A stretch of DNA of 64,000 nt from Planctomycetota bacterium (GCA_016709875.1 JADJLZ010000002.1:62001-126000), one strand, 5' to 3'. Numbered from the stretch's first letter, positions 26,630 through 37,215 are shown. Program-made: numbers and translations. The notes: generated by a model not told the origin, from the letters alone.

Positions 26630-26896
26630 CTACTTCTTCGCCTTGGCGACGCGGTTCACCGCGCGCGAGACGCGCGACTTGTAGCGCGCGGCCGTGTTCT
26701 TGTGGATCACGTGGTGCTTGGCGGCGTTGTCGATGGCCTTCATCGCCGCTGCGACCTTGGGCGCGCTGCCGTCGAGCTCCTGCACGGCGAGGATCGACTT
26801 GATCGCGGACTTCATCTTCGTGCTCTTCGCCTTGTTGCTGGCGCGAGCCTTCAGGTTCTGTCGGTGTCGCTTGGCTGCTTGCTTGGTGTGGGCCAT
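26630..26896 (-). CDS. rpsT: 30S ribosomal protein S20
   Basis: An 88-residue basic three-helix protein with the standard S20 N-terminus (MAHTKQAAKRHRQNLKARAS) and Lys-rich C-terminus (RAVNRVAKAKK). It binds 16S rRNA. The ATG follows the TAA of the upstream TPR gene with no spacing (TAAATG), so its Shine-Dalgarno, if any, lies inside the TPR coding end, where only a weak match is seen. S20 genes are usually monocistronic, so this coupling to a TPR gene is unusual. Confidence 0.97.
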   Translation of the reverse strand: MAHTKQAAKRHRQNLKARASNKAKSTKMKSAIKSILAVQELDGSAPKVAAAMKAIDNAAKHHVIHKNTAARYKSRVSRAVNRVAKAKK

Positions 26897-28225
26897 TTAC
26901 TTCAGGCGTTCCATTTTGTCGGCCACGTCACGGTAGCCGACGTCGGTTTCGAAGATTCTCGAGTAGTAGCCGCGGGCATCGGACGAGTTGCCCTCGGCCT
27001 CGGCGATCGCGCCGAGATTGTACAGCACTTCCTTGGCGCGCTCATCGAGCGTGGTGACGCCCTCGAGCACGCGCAGGTATTCCTTGCGGGCGAGATCGGT
27101 GTAACCCTTGCCCTGGAAGCACTGGGCGAGCAGCACGCGCGCCTCGCGCGCGGCGCGCGGGTCGGCGACGGCCTTCTGCAGCTCGACCATGGCCTCGTCC
27201 CACTCCGCGAGGCGCAGCAGGCGCTTTCCAAGCTGCAGACGCAGCACCGGGTCGGCCGGGCGCAAGGCCACGCGGCGGCGGTGATCCTCGACCTCGAAGC
27301 GCTGCATCTCGCGCTCGAGTTCGTTCGCCCGCGCCTCGTCGCCGCGCTTGCCGGCCTCGGCGATCTGCTTCTTCATCACGCGTGCGCGCAGGTCGCCGGC
27401 CTTGGCGGCCAGTTCGAGCGAATCCTTGCGGTAGGAGAGCGCGCGCTCGGCCCAGTCGAGCGCCGACTCGAAGTCCTTGAGGCGCTCGTGAGTCTCCGCG
27501 AGCTGCGCCATCAGCTCGGGGCTCTTGTCGTCGGCGTAGCGCGCCTCGAGCCGCTCGACCTGCGCGCGCAGCTCGTCGTCGGACAGGTGCATGCGCTGCG
27601 TGCGCTCGAGCTCCTGCGCCTCGGACTTGTTGCGGATCTGGTCGCGGCTGTGCTGCACCTCGGGAGCGTTGGAGCGGGTCAGCGCGCGCTCGGCCGCGAG
27701 ATCCTTGCGCGCCTTGATCGCTTCCTGGTCGCGCGGGTCGATCCCGAGCGCCTTCTCGTAGTATTCGAGCGCGCGCTCGGTCTCGCCCAGACGGGCGCTC
27801 ATCGCACCGGCACGCTTGAAGCCCTCGGGGCTCTTGGGCGCAACCTCGGTGACGAACTCATAGACGGCATAGGCGGACTTCGTGTGGCCGAGCTCCTCGA
27901 GCACCATGCCGAGCATCAGGTTCGCTTCCTCGTCCACCGGGTTGGTGGCGAGGTAGCTCTCGAGCGCCTTCGCGCAAGCGTCACGACGGCCGGCCTTGCG
28001 CAGCGTCTTCGCGAGCGCGAGCGGCCCGGCGCCGGAGAGCGAGCGCAGGAAACTCCCGCCGCCCTTCAGGTCCCAGCGCTTCTTCAGCGACTGCCGAAGT
28101 CCCGCCCGGGCTTCACCCTGGTCGGGATCGATCTCCAGGATCTGCTGGTAGAGCTGGACCGCGAAGTCGTAATTGCGACGGCGCGCGGCCTCCTCGGCCT
28201 TCTGGATCTGCTTGGTGAAGTCCAA
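26897..28225 (-). CDS. Tetratricopeptide-repeat protein
   Basis: A protein of about 442 residues built of TPR helices. Clear repeats include RRNYDFAVQLYQQILEIDP (about 14-32), GETERALEYYEKALGIDPRD, KDFESALDWAERALSYRKD and GNSSDARGYYSRIFETD near the C-terminus. A charged coiled-coil-like stretch interrupts them at about 170-245. No signal peptide is seen, so it is probably cytoplasmic. The start is uncertain: TTG at 28225 gives MDFTKQIQKAEE and is preferred because it begins directly with the first helix; GTG at 28282 would add 19 unstructured residues. It lies immediately upstream of rpsT and divergent from def. Confidence 0.78.
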   Translation of the reverse strand: MDFTKQIQKAEEAARRRNYDFAVQLYQQILEIDPDQGEARAGLRQSLKKRWDLKGGGSFLRSLSGAGPLALAKTLRKAGRRDACAKALESYLATNPVDEEANLMLGMVLEELGHTKSAYAVYEFVTEVAPKSPEGFKRAGAMSARLGETERALEYYEKALGIDPRDQEAIKARKDLAAERALTRSNAPEVQHSRDQIRNKSEAQELERTQRMHLSDDELRAQVERLEARYADDKSPELMAQLAETHERLKDFESALDWAERALSYRKDSLELAAKAGDLRARVMKKQIAEAGKRGDEARANELEREMQRFEVEDHRRRVALRPADPVLRLQLGKRLLRLAEWDEAMVELQKAVADPRAAREARVLLAQCFQGKGYTDLARKEYLRVLEGVTTLDERAKEVLYNLGAIAEAEGNSSDARGYYSRIFETDVGYRDVADKMERLK

Positions 28226-28316
28226 TGTGGGGCGAAAATGGTACGGGGGGGCTCCCGGAGCGTCAACGCAGGCTATCTTCACGCGCTCGCGGGCCTACCC
28301 GCCAAACGCTTTCTCG

Positions 28317-28856
28317 ATGACCGCACCCCTCGATTTCAGCCTCACGCTCTATCCCGAGCCGATCCTGCGGCACATCGCCAAGCCCGTGGCGGCCTTCGAC
28401 GCGGATCTGCACGCGATCGTGGCGGCGATGTACGAGCGCATGCGCAAGAGCAAGGGCGTGGGCCTCGCCGCGCCGCAGGTCGGCCTCGACCAGCGCATTC
28501 TGGTGCTCAACTCCACGGGCGAGCCCGAGGACGACCTGACGCTCGTCAACCCGGAGATCGTCGCTCGTTCGGGCGACCCGACGCTCTTCGACGAAGGCTG
28601 CCTCTCCTTCCCCGGCATCTACGCCGAGATCCGTCGGCCGGACCGCTGCACGGTCAGGGCTTTCGACATCGAGGGCCGGCCGATCCAGGCCGAGTACTCC
28701 GGGTTCGTGAGCCGCATCGTGCAGCACGAGTACGACCACCTCGAGGGCGTGCTGCTCGTCGATCGGATGTCGCCGACGGACAAGCTGCGCAACCGCGCCG
28801 CGCTCGAGGAGCTGGTCGCACGCTACAAGCGCGCCGCGCCCGCGAAGACGCGTTGA
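28317..28856 (+). CDS. def: Peptide deformylase
   Basis: A 179-residue metalloenzyme removing the formyl group from nascent proteins. All three motifs are intact: GVGLAAPQVG (about 46-55), EGCLSFPG (about 97-104, metal-binding Cys) and QHEYDHLEG (about 139-147, two metal-binding His and the catalytic Glu). The length is typical. The ATG at 28317 was chosen. Its stop overlaps the TTG start of ribF by 4 nt. Confidence 0.96.
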   Translation: MTAPLDFSLTLYPEPILRHIAKPVAAFDADLHAIVAAMYERMRKSKGVGLAAPQVGLDQRILVLNSTGEPEDDLTLVNPEIVARSGDPTLFDEGCLSFPGIYAEIRRPDRCTVRAFDIEGRPIQAEYSGFVSRIVQHEYDHLEGVLLVDRMSPTDKLRNRAALEELVARYKRAAPAKTR

Positions 28857-29785
28857 TCGTCACCGACTCCCTCGCCGAGCTCCCCGCCACCGGCCCGCGC
28901 GGGTCGGTGGTGAGCGTCGGCGTCTTCGATGGTGTGCACATCGGCCACCGCGAGATCCTGCGCCGCAACGTCGCGCGTGCACGGGAGCTCGACGCGCGTC
29001 CGACCGTCGTCACCTTCCGCGATCATCCCAAGCAGCTGTTGCTCGGTCGCGCGCCGCGCACCTTGACGAGCCTCGAGCACCGCCTCGAGCTCTTCCGCCG
29101 CGCCGGCATCGAGCACGCGCTCGTGCTCGGGTTCGACGAGCGCCTGCGCGCGATGCCCGCGGCCGAGTTCGCCGAGGAGGTGCTCGTGCGCGGGCTCGGC
29201 GCGCGCCGACTGGTGCTCGGCTTCGACAGCAAGTTCGGGAACTCGCGCTCGGGCACACCCGAGGAACTGCGGCGACTCGGCTACGAGGTCGAGGTGGTCG
29301 AGCAGGTGATCGTGCGCGGACGCGCCGCGTCGAGCACGGCGATCCGCGAGGCGGTCGAACTCGGCGACCTCGAGGCCGCGCGCGAGATGCTCGGCCGTCC
29401 CTTCACGGTCTACGGCGAGGTCATCCACGGCGACGGGCTCGGGGCGCGCCTGGGGTTCCCCACCGCGAACCTCGATCCGCACCACGAATTGCTCCCACCC
29501 AACGGGGTCTACGCGTGCTGGGCAACGCGCCCCGAGCAGGGCACCGGGACGGCGCTCCAGGCGGTGGTCAACATCGGCGTCCGGCCGACCCTGGGCGGCG
29601 CGCTGCCGTCCCAGCCGCGCGTCGAAGCCCACCTGCTCGATTTCAAGGGCGACCTGTACGGCGAGGTCCTCGAGCTCGAATTCGTCCTGCCGCTGCGGGC
29701 GGAACGGCGTTTCGGGGGCCTGGACGAGCTCTGCGCGCAGATCGAGCTCGACGTCGGCGCGGCGCGGGGAATCCTCCTGCGTTGA
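28853..29785 (+). CDS. ribF: Bifunctional riboflavin kinase / FAD synthetase
   Basis: A 310-residue protein converting riboflavin to FMN and FAD. The N-terminal nucleotidyltransferase domain has GVFDGVHIGHREILRR (about 25-40) and the STAIREAVELGD segment. The C-terminal kinase domain (about 185-308) has GLGARLGFPTANL and NIGVRPTLGG. The start is TTG at 28853, overlapping the def stop as TTGA; no other start keeps the N-terminal strand. Its stop codon overlaps the -35 element of the tRNA-Phe promoter. Confidence 0.93.
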   Translation: MIVTDSLAELPATGPRGSVVSVGVFDGVHIGHREILRRNVARARELDARPTVVTFRDHPKQLLLGRAPRTLTSLEHRLELFRRAGIEHALVLGFDERLRAMPAAEFAEEVLVRGLGARRLVLGFDSKFGNSRSGTPEELRRLGYEVEVVEQVIVRGRAASSTAIREAVELGDLEAAREMLGRPFTVYGEVIHGDGLGARLGFPTANLDPHHELLPPNGVYACWATRPEQGTGTALQAVVNIGVRPTLGGALPSQPRVEAHLLDFKGDLYGEVLELEFVLPLRAERRFGGLDELCAQIELDVGAARGILLR

Positions 29786-29810
29786 CGCTGGAGCCGCGTG
29801 CCGACATAAT
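29782..29810 (+). promoter_or_regulatory. Sigma-70 promoter of tRNA-Phe
   Basis: TTGACG at 29782-29787 and CATAAT at 29805-29810, separated by exactly 17 nt, each one base from consensus. The -35 element overlaps the ribF stop codon. Transcription would start near 29817, about 40 nt before the mature tRNA end. This is the best canonical promoter seen in the window. Confidence 0.78.
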
Positions 29811-29858
29811 CCCGCCCCTCGTTTCCAGCCCTGGGCGTCTCCGCCCGGGACCCACTGC

Positions 29859-29934
29859 GGGCAGGTAGCTCAGCTGGTAGAGCACGTGACTGAAAATCAC
29901 GGGGTCACCGGTTCAATCCCGGTCCTGCCCACCA
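29859..29934 (+). tRNA. tRNA-Phe (GAA)
   Basis: A 76-nt cloverleaf: 7-bp acceptor stem GGGCAGG/CCTGCCC, D-arm with AGCTCAGCTGGTAGAGC, anticodon stem CGTGA/TCACG with loop CTGAAAA giving anticodon GAA at 29892-29894, and a T-arm with GGTTCAATCC. The CCA end is encoded (29932-29934) after discriminator A. The DUF971 gene starts 20 nt downstream and may be co-transcribed. Confidence 0.97.
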
Positions 29935-29954
29935 ACGCAACGCGGAGCGAGCGA

Positions 29955-30260
29955 ATGTCGAGCGCGAAACCCAAGGTGATCCGCCGCAGCGACCCCGCGC
30001 GGGTGGAGATCGAGTGGGAAGACGGCGCGCGGAGCTCGTTCCCCGCGGCCTTCCTGCGCCGCAACTGCCCCTGCGCCCAGTGCGTCAACGAACTCACTGG
30101 CGAGCGCATGCTCGACCCTGAGAGCGTGCCGAGCGAGCTCTCGCAGGCCGACCTCAACCTGGTCGGGAACTACGCGCTCTCGATGCGCTTTTCCGACGGC
30201 CACCACACCGGCATCTTCTCCTTCGCCTACCTGCGGCGCCTCGAGCCGCCCGCGAGCTGA
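29955..30260 (+). CDS. DUF971 domain protein
   Basis: A 101-residue DUF971 protein, the domain also found at the N-terminus of gamma-butyrobetaine hydroxylase and fused to some Mrp/HCF101 iron-sulfur carriers. Typical features are VEIEWEDGARSSFPAAFLR, the cysteine-containing RNCPCAQCVNELTGER (about 37-52) and the closing HHTGIFSFAYLRRL. The clustered cysteines may bind metal. The free-standing role is not known; assistance in iron-sulfur assembly is a suggestion from the fusion proteins only. It is followed after 2 nt by the rescue factor gene. Confidence 0.85.
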   Translation: MSSAKPKVIRRSDPARVEIEWEDGARSSFPAAFLRRNCPCAQCVNELTGERMLDPESVPSELSQADLNLVGNYALSMRFSDGHHTGIFSFAYLRRLEPPAS

Positions 30261-30262
30261 GC

Positions 30263-30694
30263 ATGCCCCCGGCCGACGCCCTCCGGGTGGCCCCCGGCGT
30301 CTTGATCCCGCGGCGCGAAATCCGGATCGAGTTCACGCGCTCGGGCGGCCCGGGTGGCCAGCGCGTCAACAAGGCCGAGACCTGCGCGATCGTGCGTTTC
30401 ACGCCGGCGGAGTCGAGCGTGCTGAGCGAGCGCCAGAAGGAGCTCGTCGCCGAGCGCCTCGGCTCACGGCTCACGCTCGCGGGCGAGTTGATCCTGCGCT
30501 GCACCGAGTACGCCAGCCGCGAGCGCAACGAGGAGGCGGGCCTCGCGCGCCTTGCGAACCTCCTCGGAGACGCGCTGAAGCCGAGGAAGGCAAGGCGCGC
30601 GACGCGCCCCACGCGCGGTTCACGCGAGCGGCGCCTCTCGGGCAAGCGCCACGACCAGCAGAAGAAGCGCACACGCAGGAGCCTCGACGAATGA
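30263..30694 (+). CDS. arfB: ArfB/YaeJ-like peptidyl-tRNA hydrolase (ribosome rescue)
   Basis: A 143-residue release-factor-like protein. The GGQ-containing loop, SGGPGGQRVNKAET, is at about residues 27-40, and the C-terminus is a basic tail (PRKARRATRPTRGS, then KRHDQQKKRTRRSLDE) expected to enter the empty mRNA channel. No stop-codon recognition domain is present. These features define ArfB-type factors that free stalled ribosomes by hydrolysing peptidyl-tRNA. The ATG at 30263 lies 2 nt after the DUF971 stop, and its own stop overlaps the next gene by 4 nt. Confidence 0.88.
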   Translation: MPPADALRVAPGVLIPRREIRIEFTRSGGPGGQRVNKAETCAIVRFTPAESSVLSERQKELVAERLGSRLTLAGELILRCTEYASRERNEEAGLARLANLLGDALKPRKARRATRPTRGSRERRLSGKRHDQQKKRTRRSLDE

Positions 30695-31143
30695 AGCACC
30701 GTTCACAAAACTCATCCCAGGCACCCGAACCCTTCGCCGATCTGGCACAGGCCTGCGCCGCGCGCGGGCGCATCGACCGCCTGCACGCGCGCGGAGTCCT
30801 GCTCGCGATCGGCGAGCGCATCCTGGCTGCAGACGAACTCGGCGCGACGGCACTGGTCGATCGCCTGCGCGCCATCGTCGCCGCGCGCGAGACCGACTGG
30901 CTGGCCGCGGTGCGTGACGAGATCCTCATGGCCGCGACCGAACACGTGCGCTCCGTGGACCCGCGCTTCCTCGCGCGCCCGGACTACGACCTCACCTACA
31001 CCGTCGACGCGCGCGAGGCGCTCGAGGCCAGGCTGCGCGCCGCCGAAGCGCTCTCGATCGAGGTCGAACCCGCCCTGCTCGAACGCCTGGCCGCCGCCGA
31101 CCGCCTCCTGGAGCCCCTCCTGCGCTCCCGCCCCCCGGGCTAG
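30691..31143 (+). CDS. Hypothetical helical protein
   Basis: A 150-residue, Ala/Leu/Arg-rich protein predicted to be mostly alpha-helical, without signal peptide or cysteine motifs. Recognisable segments such as PFADLAQACAARGRIDRLHA and VDPRFLARPDYDLTYTVDAR do not point me to any family. It is coupled to the arfB-like gene by an ATGA overlap and is the last gene before a 417-nt gap, so it likely ends the DUF971-arfB operon. Function unknown. Confidence 0.68.
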   Translation: MKHRSQNSSQAPEPFADLAQACAARGRIDRLHARGVLLAIGERILAADELGATALVDRLRAIVAARETDWLAAVRDEILMAATEHVRSVDPRFLARPDYDLTYTVDAREALEARLRAAEALSIEVEPALLERLAAADRLLEPLLRSRPPG

Positions 31144-31560
31144 CCTCCGCCACGGCGAGGCTGGGAGCGGCCTTGGGCTCGATGCAACTTCCATCGGGAG
31201 CCTGTTTTTGTGGCATTCCCTCGCCAAAACGCCGTGCCTGGGCCCCCTGACCCGCGGCCCCAGCAGGATGGTGCAAACTCGGGATCGGGGACCGGACAGC
31301 CCTTCAGCTGCCAAGTCGCAAACATCCAAGCTGCTTCGGGGCCTTGGCTTAGCGGCTTCATTCGGATTCGCAAGGACCTTCCAGGCTGCCCGCGGGGGTG
31401 TGTAGAGGCCCGGAAAGCCCGATCGGATTTGCCACAGGTCCCTTGAAACGCCCGGAATGGGTGGGCAGAGTGACGCGCCATACACGGGCCCCATCCCCGA
31501 ACGAAACGACTCGTTTTCTCTCTGTCACCGCAAACTCAGACTCACTGGAGTGCATTCCGC
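31144..31560. other. Long intergenic region upstream of the porin gene
   Basis: A 417-nt stretch without a convincing gene. A small AGCCTC/GAGGCT hairpin at 31142-31162 may mark the end of the upstream operon. The remainder is lower in coding character and should contain the porin promoter and a leader. TTGAAA occurs at 31443-31448 and CATACA at 31479-31484, but their spacing does not make a standard promoter. Confidence 0.5.
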
Positions 31561-32631
31561 ATGAACAAGCTCGTCTACAGTGCCATCGCCCTGACCGCTG
31601 TCAGCGCATCGGCCTTCGCCACCGACAACGGGTGGGTGAGCCTGGACCAGGAGATCAACAACCTGAACGCCAGCCTCTCCGCTCAAAACGCCTCGGGTCC
31701 CAAGGTGGGCGGATACGTCCGCTCCCGCTGGGAAAGCTCGAGCGACGTCCAAGTCGCCGATGACTTCAACGCCGAGAACCACGACCTGTCCGGCTTCTCG
31801 ATTGACAACGTCCGCCTCGAAGTCTCGGGCGACGCCGGTTCGGACTACGCCTACAAGGTCTCCTTCGACCTCGCTGGTGGATCCGCTTCGCTGAAGGACG
31901 CCTACGTCAAGTTCAAGATCGGTGACTCGGTCATGGGCAAGATGGGGCAGTTCAAGGCGAACTTCCTCCATAGCTCGACCGTGGGCGACGACAAGCTCGT
32001 CCTCCTCGACCGCACGATCCTTGGCGCCATCCCGACCTGGAACTCGCGCGACGCGGGCGTCGAACTGGCCTTCTCGTACGACACGATCAACCTGACCGTC
32101 TCGGGCCAGAACGGCACGGACGCCGCAGGCAAGGAGTACGAACTCGTGGCCAAGGTCTCCGCCAACCTCATGGGCGGCGGCATCGGCAAGGTCGAGGGCG
32201 CTTACGGCGCAGGTGATGCCACAGCCCTGACGGCTGGCATCTCCTACCTCAACGACTCGAACGTCGACAAGAGCAGCACGATCGGCGTCGAGGCCCTCAT
32301 GACCTCGGGCCCCTTCTCCCTCGCGGGCGAAGTCGTGATCTTCGACAAGAACGGCGTCGGCGACGTCACGGGCGGCACCCCCGCCACCTACTTCGCGGAC
32401 GCGACCCCTTGGGACATCACGGGCAGCTACCTCTTCAGCGACATGTGGGAAGGTGCCGTGCGTTTCGAAGACCTCGACGACGTCGACAACAGCACCCTGA
32501 TGACGGTTGGTGTGAACTACTTCGTCTCCGGCCACGACATCAAGTGGACCGCGCAGTACCAGAAGTTCACCACCGACAACGCCTCGGGCGACGTTTCGAT
32601 CGTCGGCCTGGGCCTCAGCCTCACGCTCTGA
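31561..32631 (+). CDS. Porin-like outer-membrane protein
   Basis: A 356-residue protein with a clean signal peptide (MNKLVYSAIALTAVSASAFA). A short coiled-coil-like segment (SLDQEINNLNASLSAQ) is followed by amphipathic beta-strands to the C-terminus. GGYVRSRWESSS, FSIDNVRLEVSGDAG and YAYKVSFDLAGG resemble phosphate-selective (OprO/P) porins, and the chain ends VSIVGLGLSLTL, a typical terminal strand although lacking the final Phe. AAC/TTC/AAG codons dominate and rare codons are absent, unlike most neighbours, suggesting high expression. GGAG 10-13 nt before the ATG supports the start. It is monocistronic, with a strong terminator after it. Its transport specificity is unknown. Confidence 0.83.
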   Translation: MNKLVYSAIALTAVSASAFATDNGWVSLDQEINNLNASLSAQNASGPKVGGYVRSRWESSSDVQVADDFNAENHDLSGFSIDNVRLEVSGDAGSDYAYKVSFDLAGGSASLKDAYVKFKIGDSVMGKMGQFKANFLHSSTVGDDKLVLLDRTILGAIPTWNSRDAGVELAFSYDTINLTVSGQNGTDAAGKEYELVAKVSANLMGGGIGKVEGAYGAGDATALTAGISYLNDSNVDKSSTIGVEALMTSGPFSLAGEVVIFDKNGVGDVTGGTPATYFADATPWDITGSYLFSDMWEGAVRFEDLDDVDNSTLMTVGVNYFVSGHDIKWTAQYQKFTTDNASGDVSIVGLGLSLTL

Positions 32632-32688
32632 TGATCCGCTGAGAACCGGTCGCGGGTCGCGCGCGTCGCGATCCGAGGCCGATCGAAC

Positions 32689-32719
32689 AAGAGGCCACGC
32701 GCGCGTCGCGTGGCCTCTT
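32689..32719 (+). terminator. Rho-independent terminator of the porin gene
   Basis: A perfect 13-bp stem (arms 32689-32701 and 32707-32719) with a 5-nt loop, followed by CCTTTG. It lies 58 nt after the porin stop and just before the next gene. Confidence 0.82.
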
Positions 32720-32740
32720 CCTTTGTAGACTCCCCCGCCG

Positions 32741-34819
<2,079 letters not shown>

Positions 34820-34856
34820 ATTCCAGGCTATCCTGCGCCATTCCGAGGAACCCAGC

Positions 34857-35561
34857 ATGACGCAGCCCAGAGTCCTGATCACCGGTGGCAGTCGAGGAAT
34901 CGGCAGGGCCATCGCCCTGCGCTTCGCGCGCGAGGGCGCGCACGTCGCCATCGCCGGGCGCGGCTCGGCTGAGCTCGACGCCGTCGTGGCCGAGATCGAC
35001 GCGGCCGGCGGCAAGGGCCGCGCACAGCAGGCCAACGTCGCGGACCACGGATCGGTCGAGGCGGCCGTCTACCGCGCGGTCGAATTCCTCGGCGGCGCGA
35101 TGGACGTGCTGGTCAACAACGCCGGCGTCTGGGAGGTGAAGCCCTTCGAGAAGCTGGACGTCGCCGGCTTCAAGCGCCAGATCGAGGTCAACCTTTTCGG
35201 GGCCTTCTACGTGACCTCCGAAGCGCTCGACGCGCTGATGGAGGGCGAGCGCGCGCACATCTTCAACGTCGCCTCCGTCGCCGCGCGCCAACCGTTCCCG
35301 GGAAACGTCGCCTACTGCGCGAGCAAGTACGGCCTGCGCGGCTTCGGGGATGCGCTGCGGCTCGACCTCGCGCCGAACAAGATCCGGGTCTCGACCGTGT
35401 ACCCCGGGCCCACCGACACGACCATCTTCGACAAGGTGCCCGGCGAGTGGGACCGCTCCAAGATGAACAAGCCCGAAGAGGTGGCGGAGGTCATCTGGCG
35501 CGCCTGGAAAGCGCCCGACTCCGAGGACACGCGAGACCTCGAGGTCCCCCGGCGCGGCTGA
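34857..35561 (+). CDS. Short-chain dehydrogenase/reductase
   Basis: A 234-residue classical SDR. The cofactor-binding TGGSRGIG lies at about residues 9-16, NNAGVWE at about 87-93, and the catalytic Ser and YxxxK in FNVASVAAR and YCASKYGLRG (about 153-162). An Arg two residues after the glycine motif region (AGRGS) suggests NADP preference. Resemblance is closest to 3-oxoacyl-ACP reductase-like proteins, but the substrate is unknown. GAGGAA 5-10 nt before the ATG at 34857 supports the start. It converges on folE with a 9-nt gap. Confidence 0.88.
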   Translation: MTQPRVLITGGSRGIGRAIALRFAREGAHVAIAGRGSAELDAVVAEIDAAGGKGRAQQANVADHGSVEAAVYRAVEFLGGAMDVLVNNAGVWEVKPFEKLDVAGFKRQIEVNLFGAFYVTSEALDALMEGERAHIFNVASVAARQPFPGNVAYCASKYGLRGFGDALRLDLAPNKIRVSTVYPGPTDTTIFDKVPGEWDRSKMNKPEEVAEVIWRAWKAPDSEDTRDLEVPRRG

Positions 35562-35570
35562 GCCTCGCGC

Positions 35571-36125
35571 TCAACGCATGTTGCGCACGAGTCCAAGGAA
35601 CTCGTTGCGCGTGCGGAAGTCGGTCCGGAAGCCGCCGAGGAGGCAGGAAGTCATGGTCGTCGAGTTCTGCTTCTGCACCCCGCGCATCATCATGCACAGG
35701 TGCGAGGCGTCCGCGACGACACCGACCCCCTTCGGAGAGAGGATCGTGTTGAGCGCCTTCGCGATCTGGATCGTCATGCGCTCCTGGACCTGCAGCCGCC
35801 GCGCAAAGACGTCGACGATGCGCGGGATCTTCGACAGGCCGATGATCTTCTTGTCGGGGATGTAGGCCACGTGCACGCGCCCGAAGAAGGGCAGCATGTG
35901 GTGCTCGCAGAGGCTGTAGAACTCGATGTCCTTGACCAGGACCATCTCGGAGCAGTCCTCCTCGAAGACGCCGTTGCCAACGACCTCCTCGGGGGTCTGC
36001 CGCATGCCGGCGGTCAGTTCGGAGAGCGAACGCTCGACGCGCTCGGGCGTGCGCAGCAGGCCGCCACGCTGCGGATCCTCGCCCAGGTTCAGCAGCAGTT
36101 GCCGGATGAGGTCGGAGGTCGTCAC
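35571..36125 (-). CDS. folE: GTP cyclohydrolase I
   Basis: A 184-residue enzyme converting GTP to 7,8-dihydroneopterin triphosphate, the entry step of folate and of queuosine biosynthesis. Zinc ligands are visible in LCEHHMLPFFG (about 68-78) and in SHLCMMMRGV (His/Cys, about 140-149). GLSKIPRIVDVFARRLQVQE is the conserved core. The GTG start overlaps the queD stop (GTGA), so queD and folE are translated as a pair; both act on the same pathway intermediate. AAC ATG CGT-type C-terminus and length are normal. Confidence 0.95.
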   Translation of the reverse strand: MTTSDLIRQLLLNLGEDPQRGGLLRTPERVERSLSELTAGMRQTPEEVVGNGVFEEDCSEMVLVKDIEFYSLCEHHMLPFFGRVHVAYIPDKKIIGLSKIPRIVDVFARRLQVQERMTIQIAKALNTILSPKGVGVVADASHLCMMMRGVQKQNSTTMTSCLLGGFRTDFRTRNEFLGLVRNMR

Positions 36126-36547
36126 GCGGATTGCCCGTGGTAGTCGACGAAGTTCTCGCGGCTCTCGTAGACGCGGACGCGGTGCAGCTGGCACGGCTCG
36201 AAGGCACGCAGGCGCGCCTCGATCCTGTTCCAGAAAGCGACGGCCACGTTCTCCGCGGTGGGGATGACTTCCCTCAGGAAAGCCACGTCCCGGTTGAGGT
36301 GCTTGTGGTCCACGTGGCTGACAATCTCCTCGCGCAGGATGAGCATCAACTGATTGAGATCCATCACCATGCCGGATGCCGATACGCCGCCCCGGACGGT
36401 GACCTCGAACGCGTAGTTGTGGCCGTGCTCGGTGTTGCACATGCCGTACAGGCGCCGGTTCTCCTCGTCGGAGAGCCGGGGATCGTGCAGGCGATGCGCA
36501 GCCGAGAAGACCTCTCGACGCGTGATCTCGACCAGGGGTTGAGGCAT
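36122..36547 (-). CDS. queD: 6-carboxy-tetrahydropterin synthase (PTPS family)
   Basis: A 141-residue 6-pyruvoyl-tetrahydropterin-synthase-family protein. The zinc site is formed by His in FSAAHRLHD and by MCNTEHGHNYAFEVTV (with the catalytic Cys two residues in); SHVDHKHLNRD and TAENVAVAFW are conserved. It uses the folE product. QueD (queuosine precursor) is the likeliest role; a biopterin- or folate-type role cannot be excluded because no queC, queE or queF is visible. The ATG at 36547 was chosen, and the long upstream extension rejected as non-homologous. It is divergent from the DUF2203 gene. Confidence 0.88.
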   Translation of the reverse strand: MPQPLVEITRREVFSAAHRLHDPRLSDEENRRLYGMCNTEHGHNYAFEVTVRGGVSASGMVMDLNQLMLILREEIVSHVDHKHLNRDVAFLREVIPTAENVAVAFWNRIEARLRAFEPCQLHRVRVYESRENFVDYHGQSA

Positions 36548-36779
36548 GGGGGGCACTGCGACCGGGGGCTGCCCGACGGTCACACATGGTAGCGTCGGAC
36601 GCGGACAGGCGAACGAGCCCGCGCCGAAGCGGCTCGAGCCCCCAGGTGCTGGACGTTTTTTCCAACCCGGCGGGCTGTCCCCCACAGGCTTGCTCGAATG
36701 TGGTGGATTCGGTCGGAGATTTCCAGGTCGGATTTGCGGGGCGCCCCGGCTACGTATTGCGGCCAAGGAGGGTCAAGAC

Positions 36780-37145
36780 ATGAAGCTCAGCTCCTACGAC
36801 CGAAGTGGTGCCGAACACCTGCTCCCGCTGCTCCGCTCCATCGCGAGCGAAATCCTCGAACGCAGCGACGCGATCGAAGCGCTCGAGGAAAAGCTCCTTG
36901 CTCTCCGCAGTACGTGGAAGGATGGCAAGGCCAGCGACGAATACTTGAACGTCCAGTCCGAGCTCTCCAACCAGCGCCGTGAAGCGAGGCTCTCGCGCCT
37001 CGAACTCTCCAGGCTGGGTTGCACGCTCGACGAGGATCGGCCGCTGCGCGTGCTGATCCCTGGCGAGGACGGCAGCTTTGACGCCGGCTACGCGTGGGAC
37101 GGAACGCTCGATGCGATCATCCCCGCGACAGCCGCCGCGACCTGA
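36780..37145 (+). CDS. DUF2203 family protein
   Basis: A 121-residue protein. It begins with helical segments (GAEHLLPLLRSIASEILERS, then a coiled-coil stretch LNVQSELSNQRREARLSRLE) and ends FDAGYAWDGTLDAIIPA. The placement of a conserved glycine-rich end after two long helices matches DUF2203 as I know it. Function unknown. GGAGGG 7-12 nt before the ATG at 36780 supports the start. A 13-bp terminator follows. Confidence 0.68.
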   Translation: MKLSSYDRSGAEHLLPLLRSIASEILERSDAIEALEEKLLALRSTWKDGKASDEYLNVQSELSNQRREARLSRLELSRLGCTLDEDRPLRVLIPGEDGSFDAGYAWDGTLDAIIPATAAAT

Positions 37146-37185
37146 GCCGCGAACGGTTCCGCTCCGACACAAGCTCGTGAAACAC

Positions 37186-37215
37186 GCGACCCCCGGGCCT
37201 CTGCCCGGGGGTCGC
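37186..37215. terminator. Bidirectional terminator between DUF2203 and the repeat-protein gene
   Basis: A perfect 13-bp stem (arms 37186-37198 and 37203-37215) with loop CTCT, followed on the plus strand by AGTTTGT. It lies between two convergent genes (stops at 37145 and 37246) and can serve both. Confidence 0.82.

Noticed and set aside
31210..31763. Small open frames in the gap before the porin gene
   Set aside because: Overlapping frames on both strands with Pro/Arg-rich translations and no start signals; treated as non-coding.
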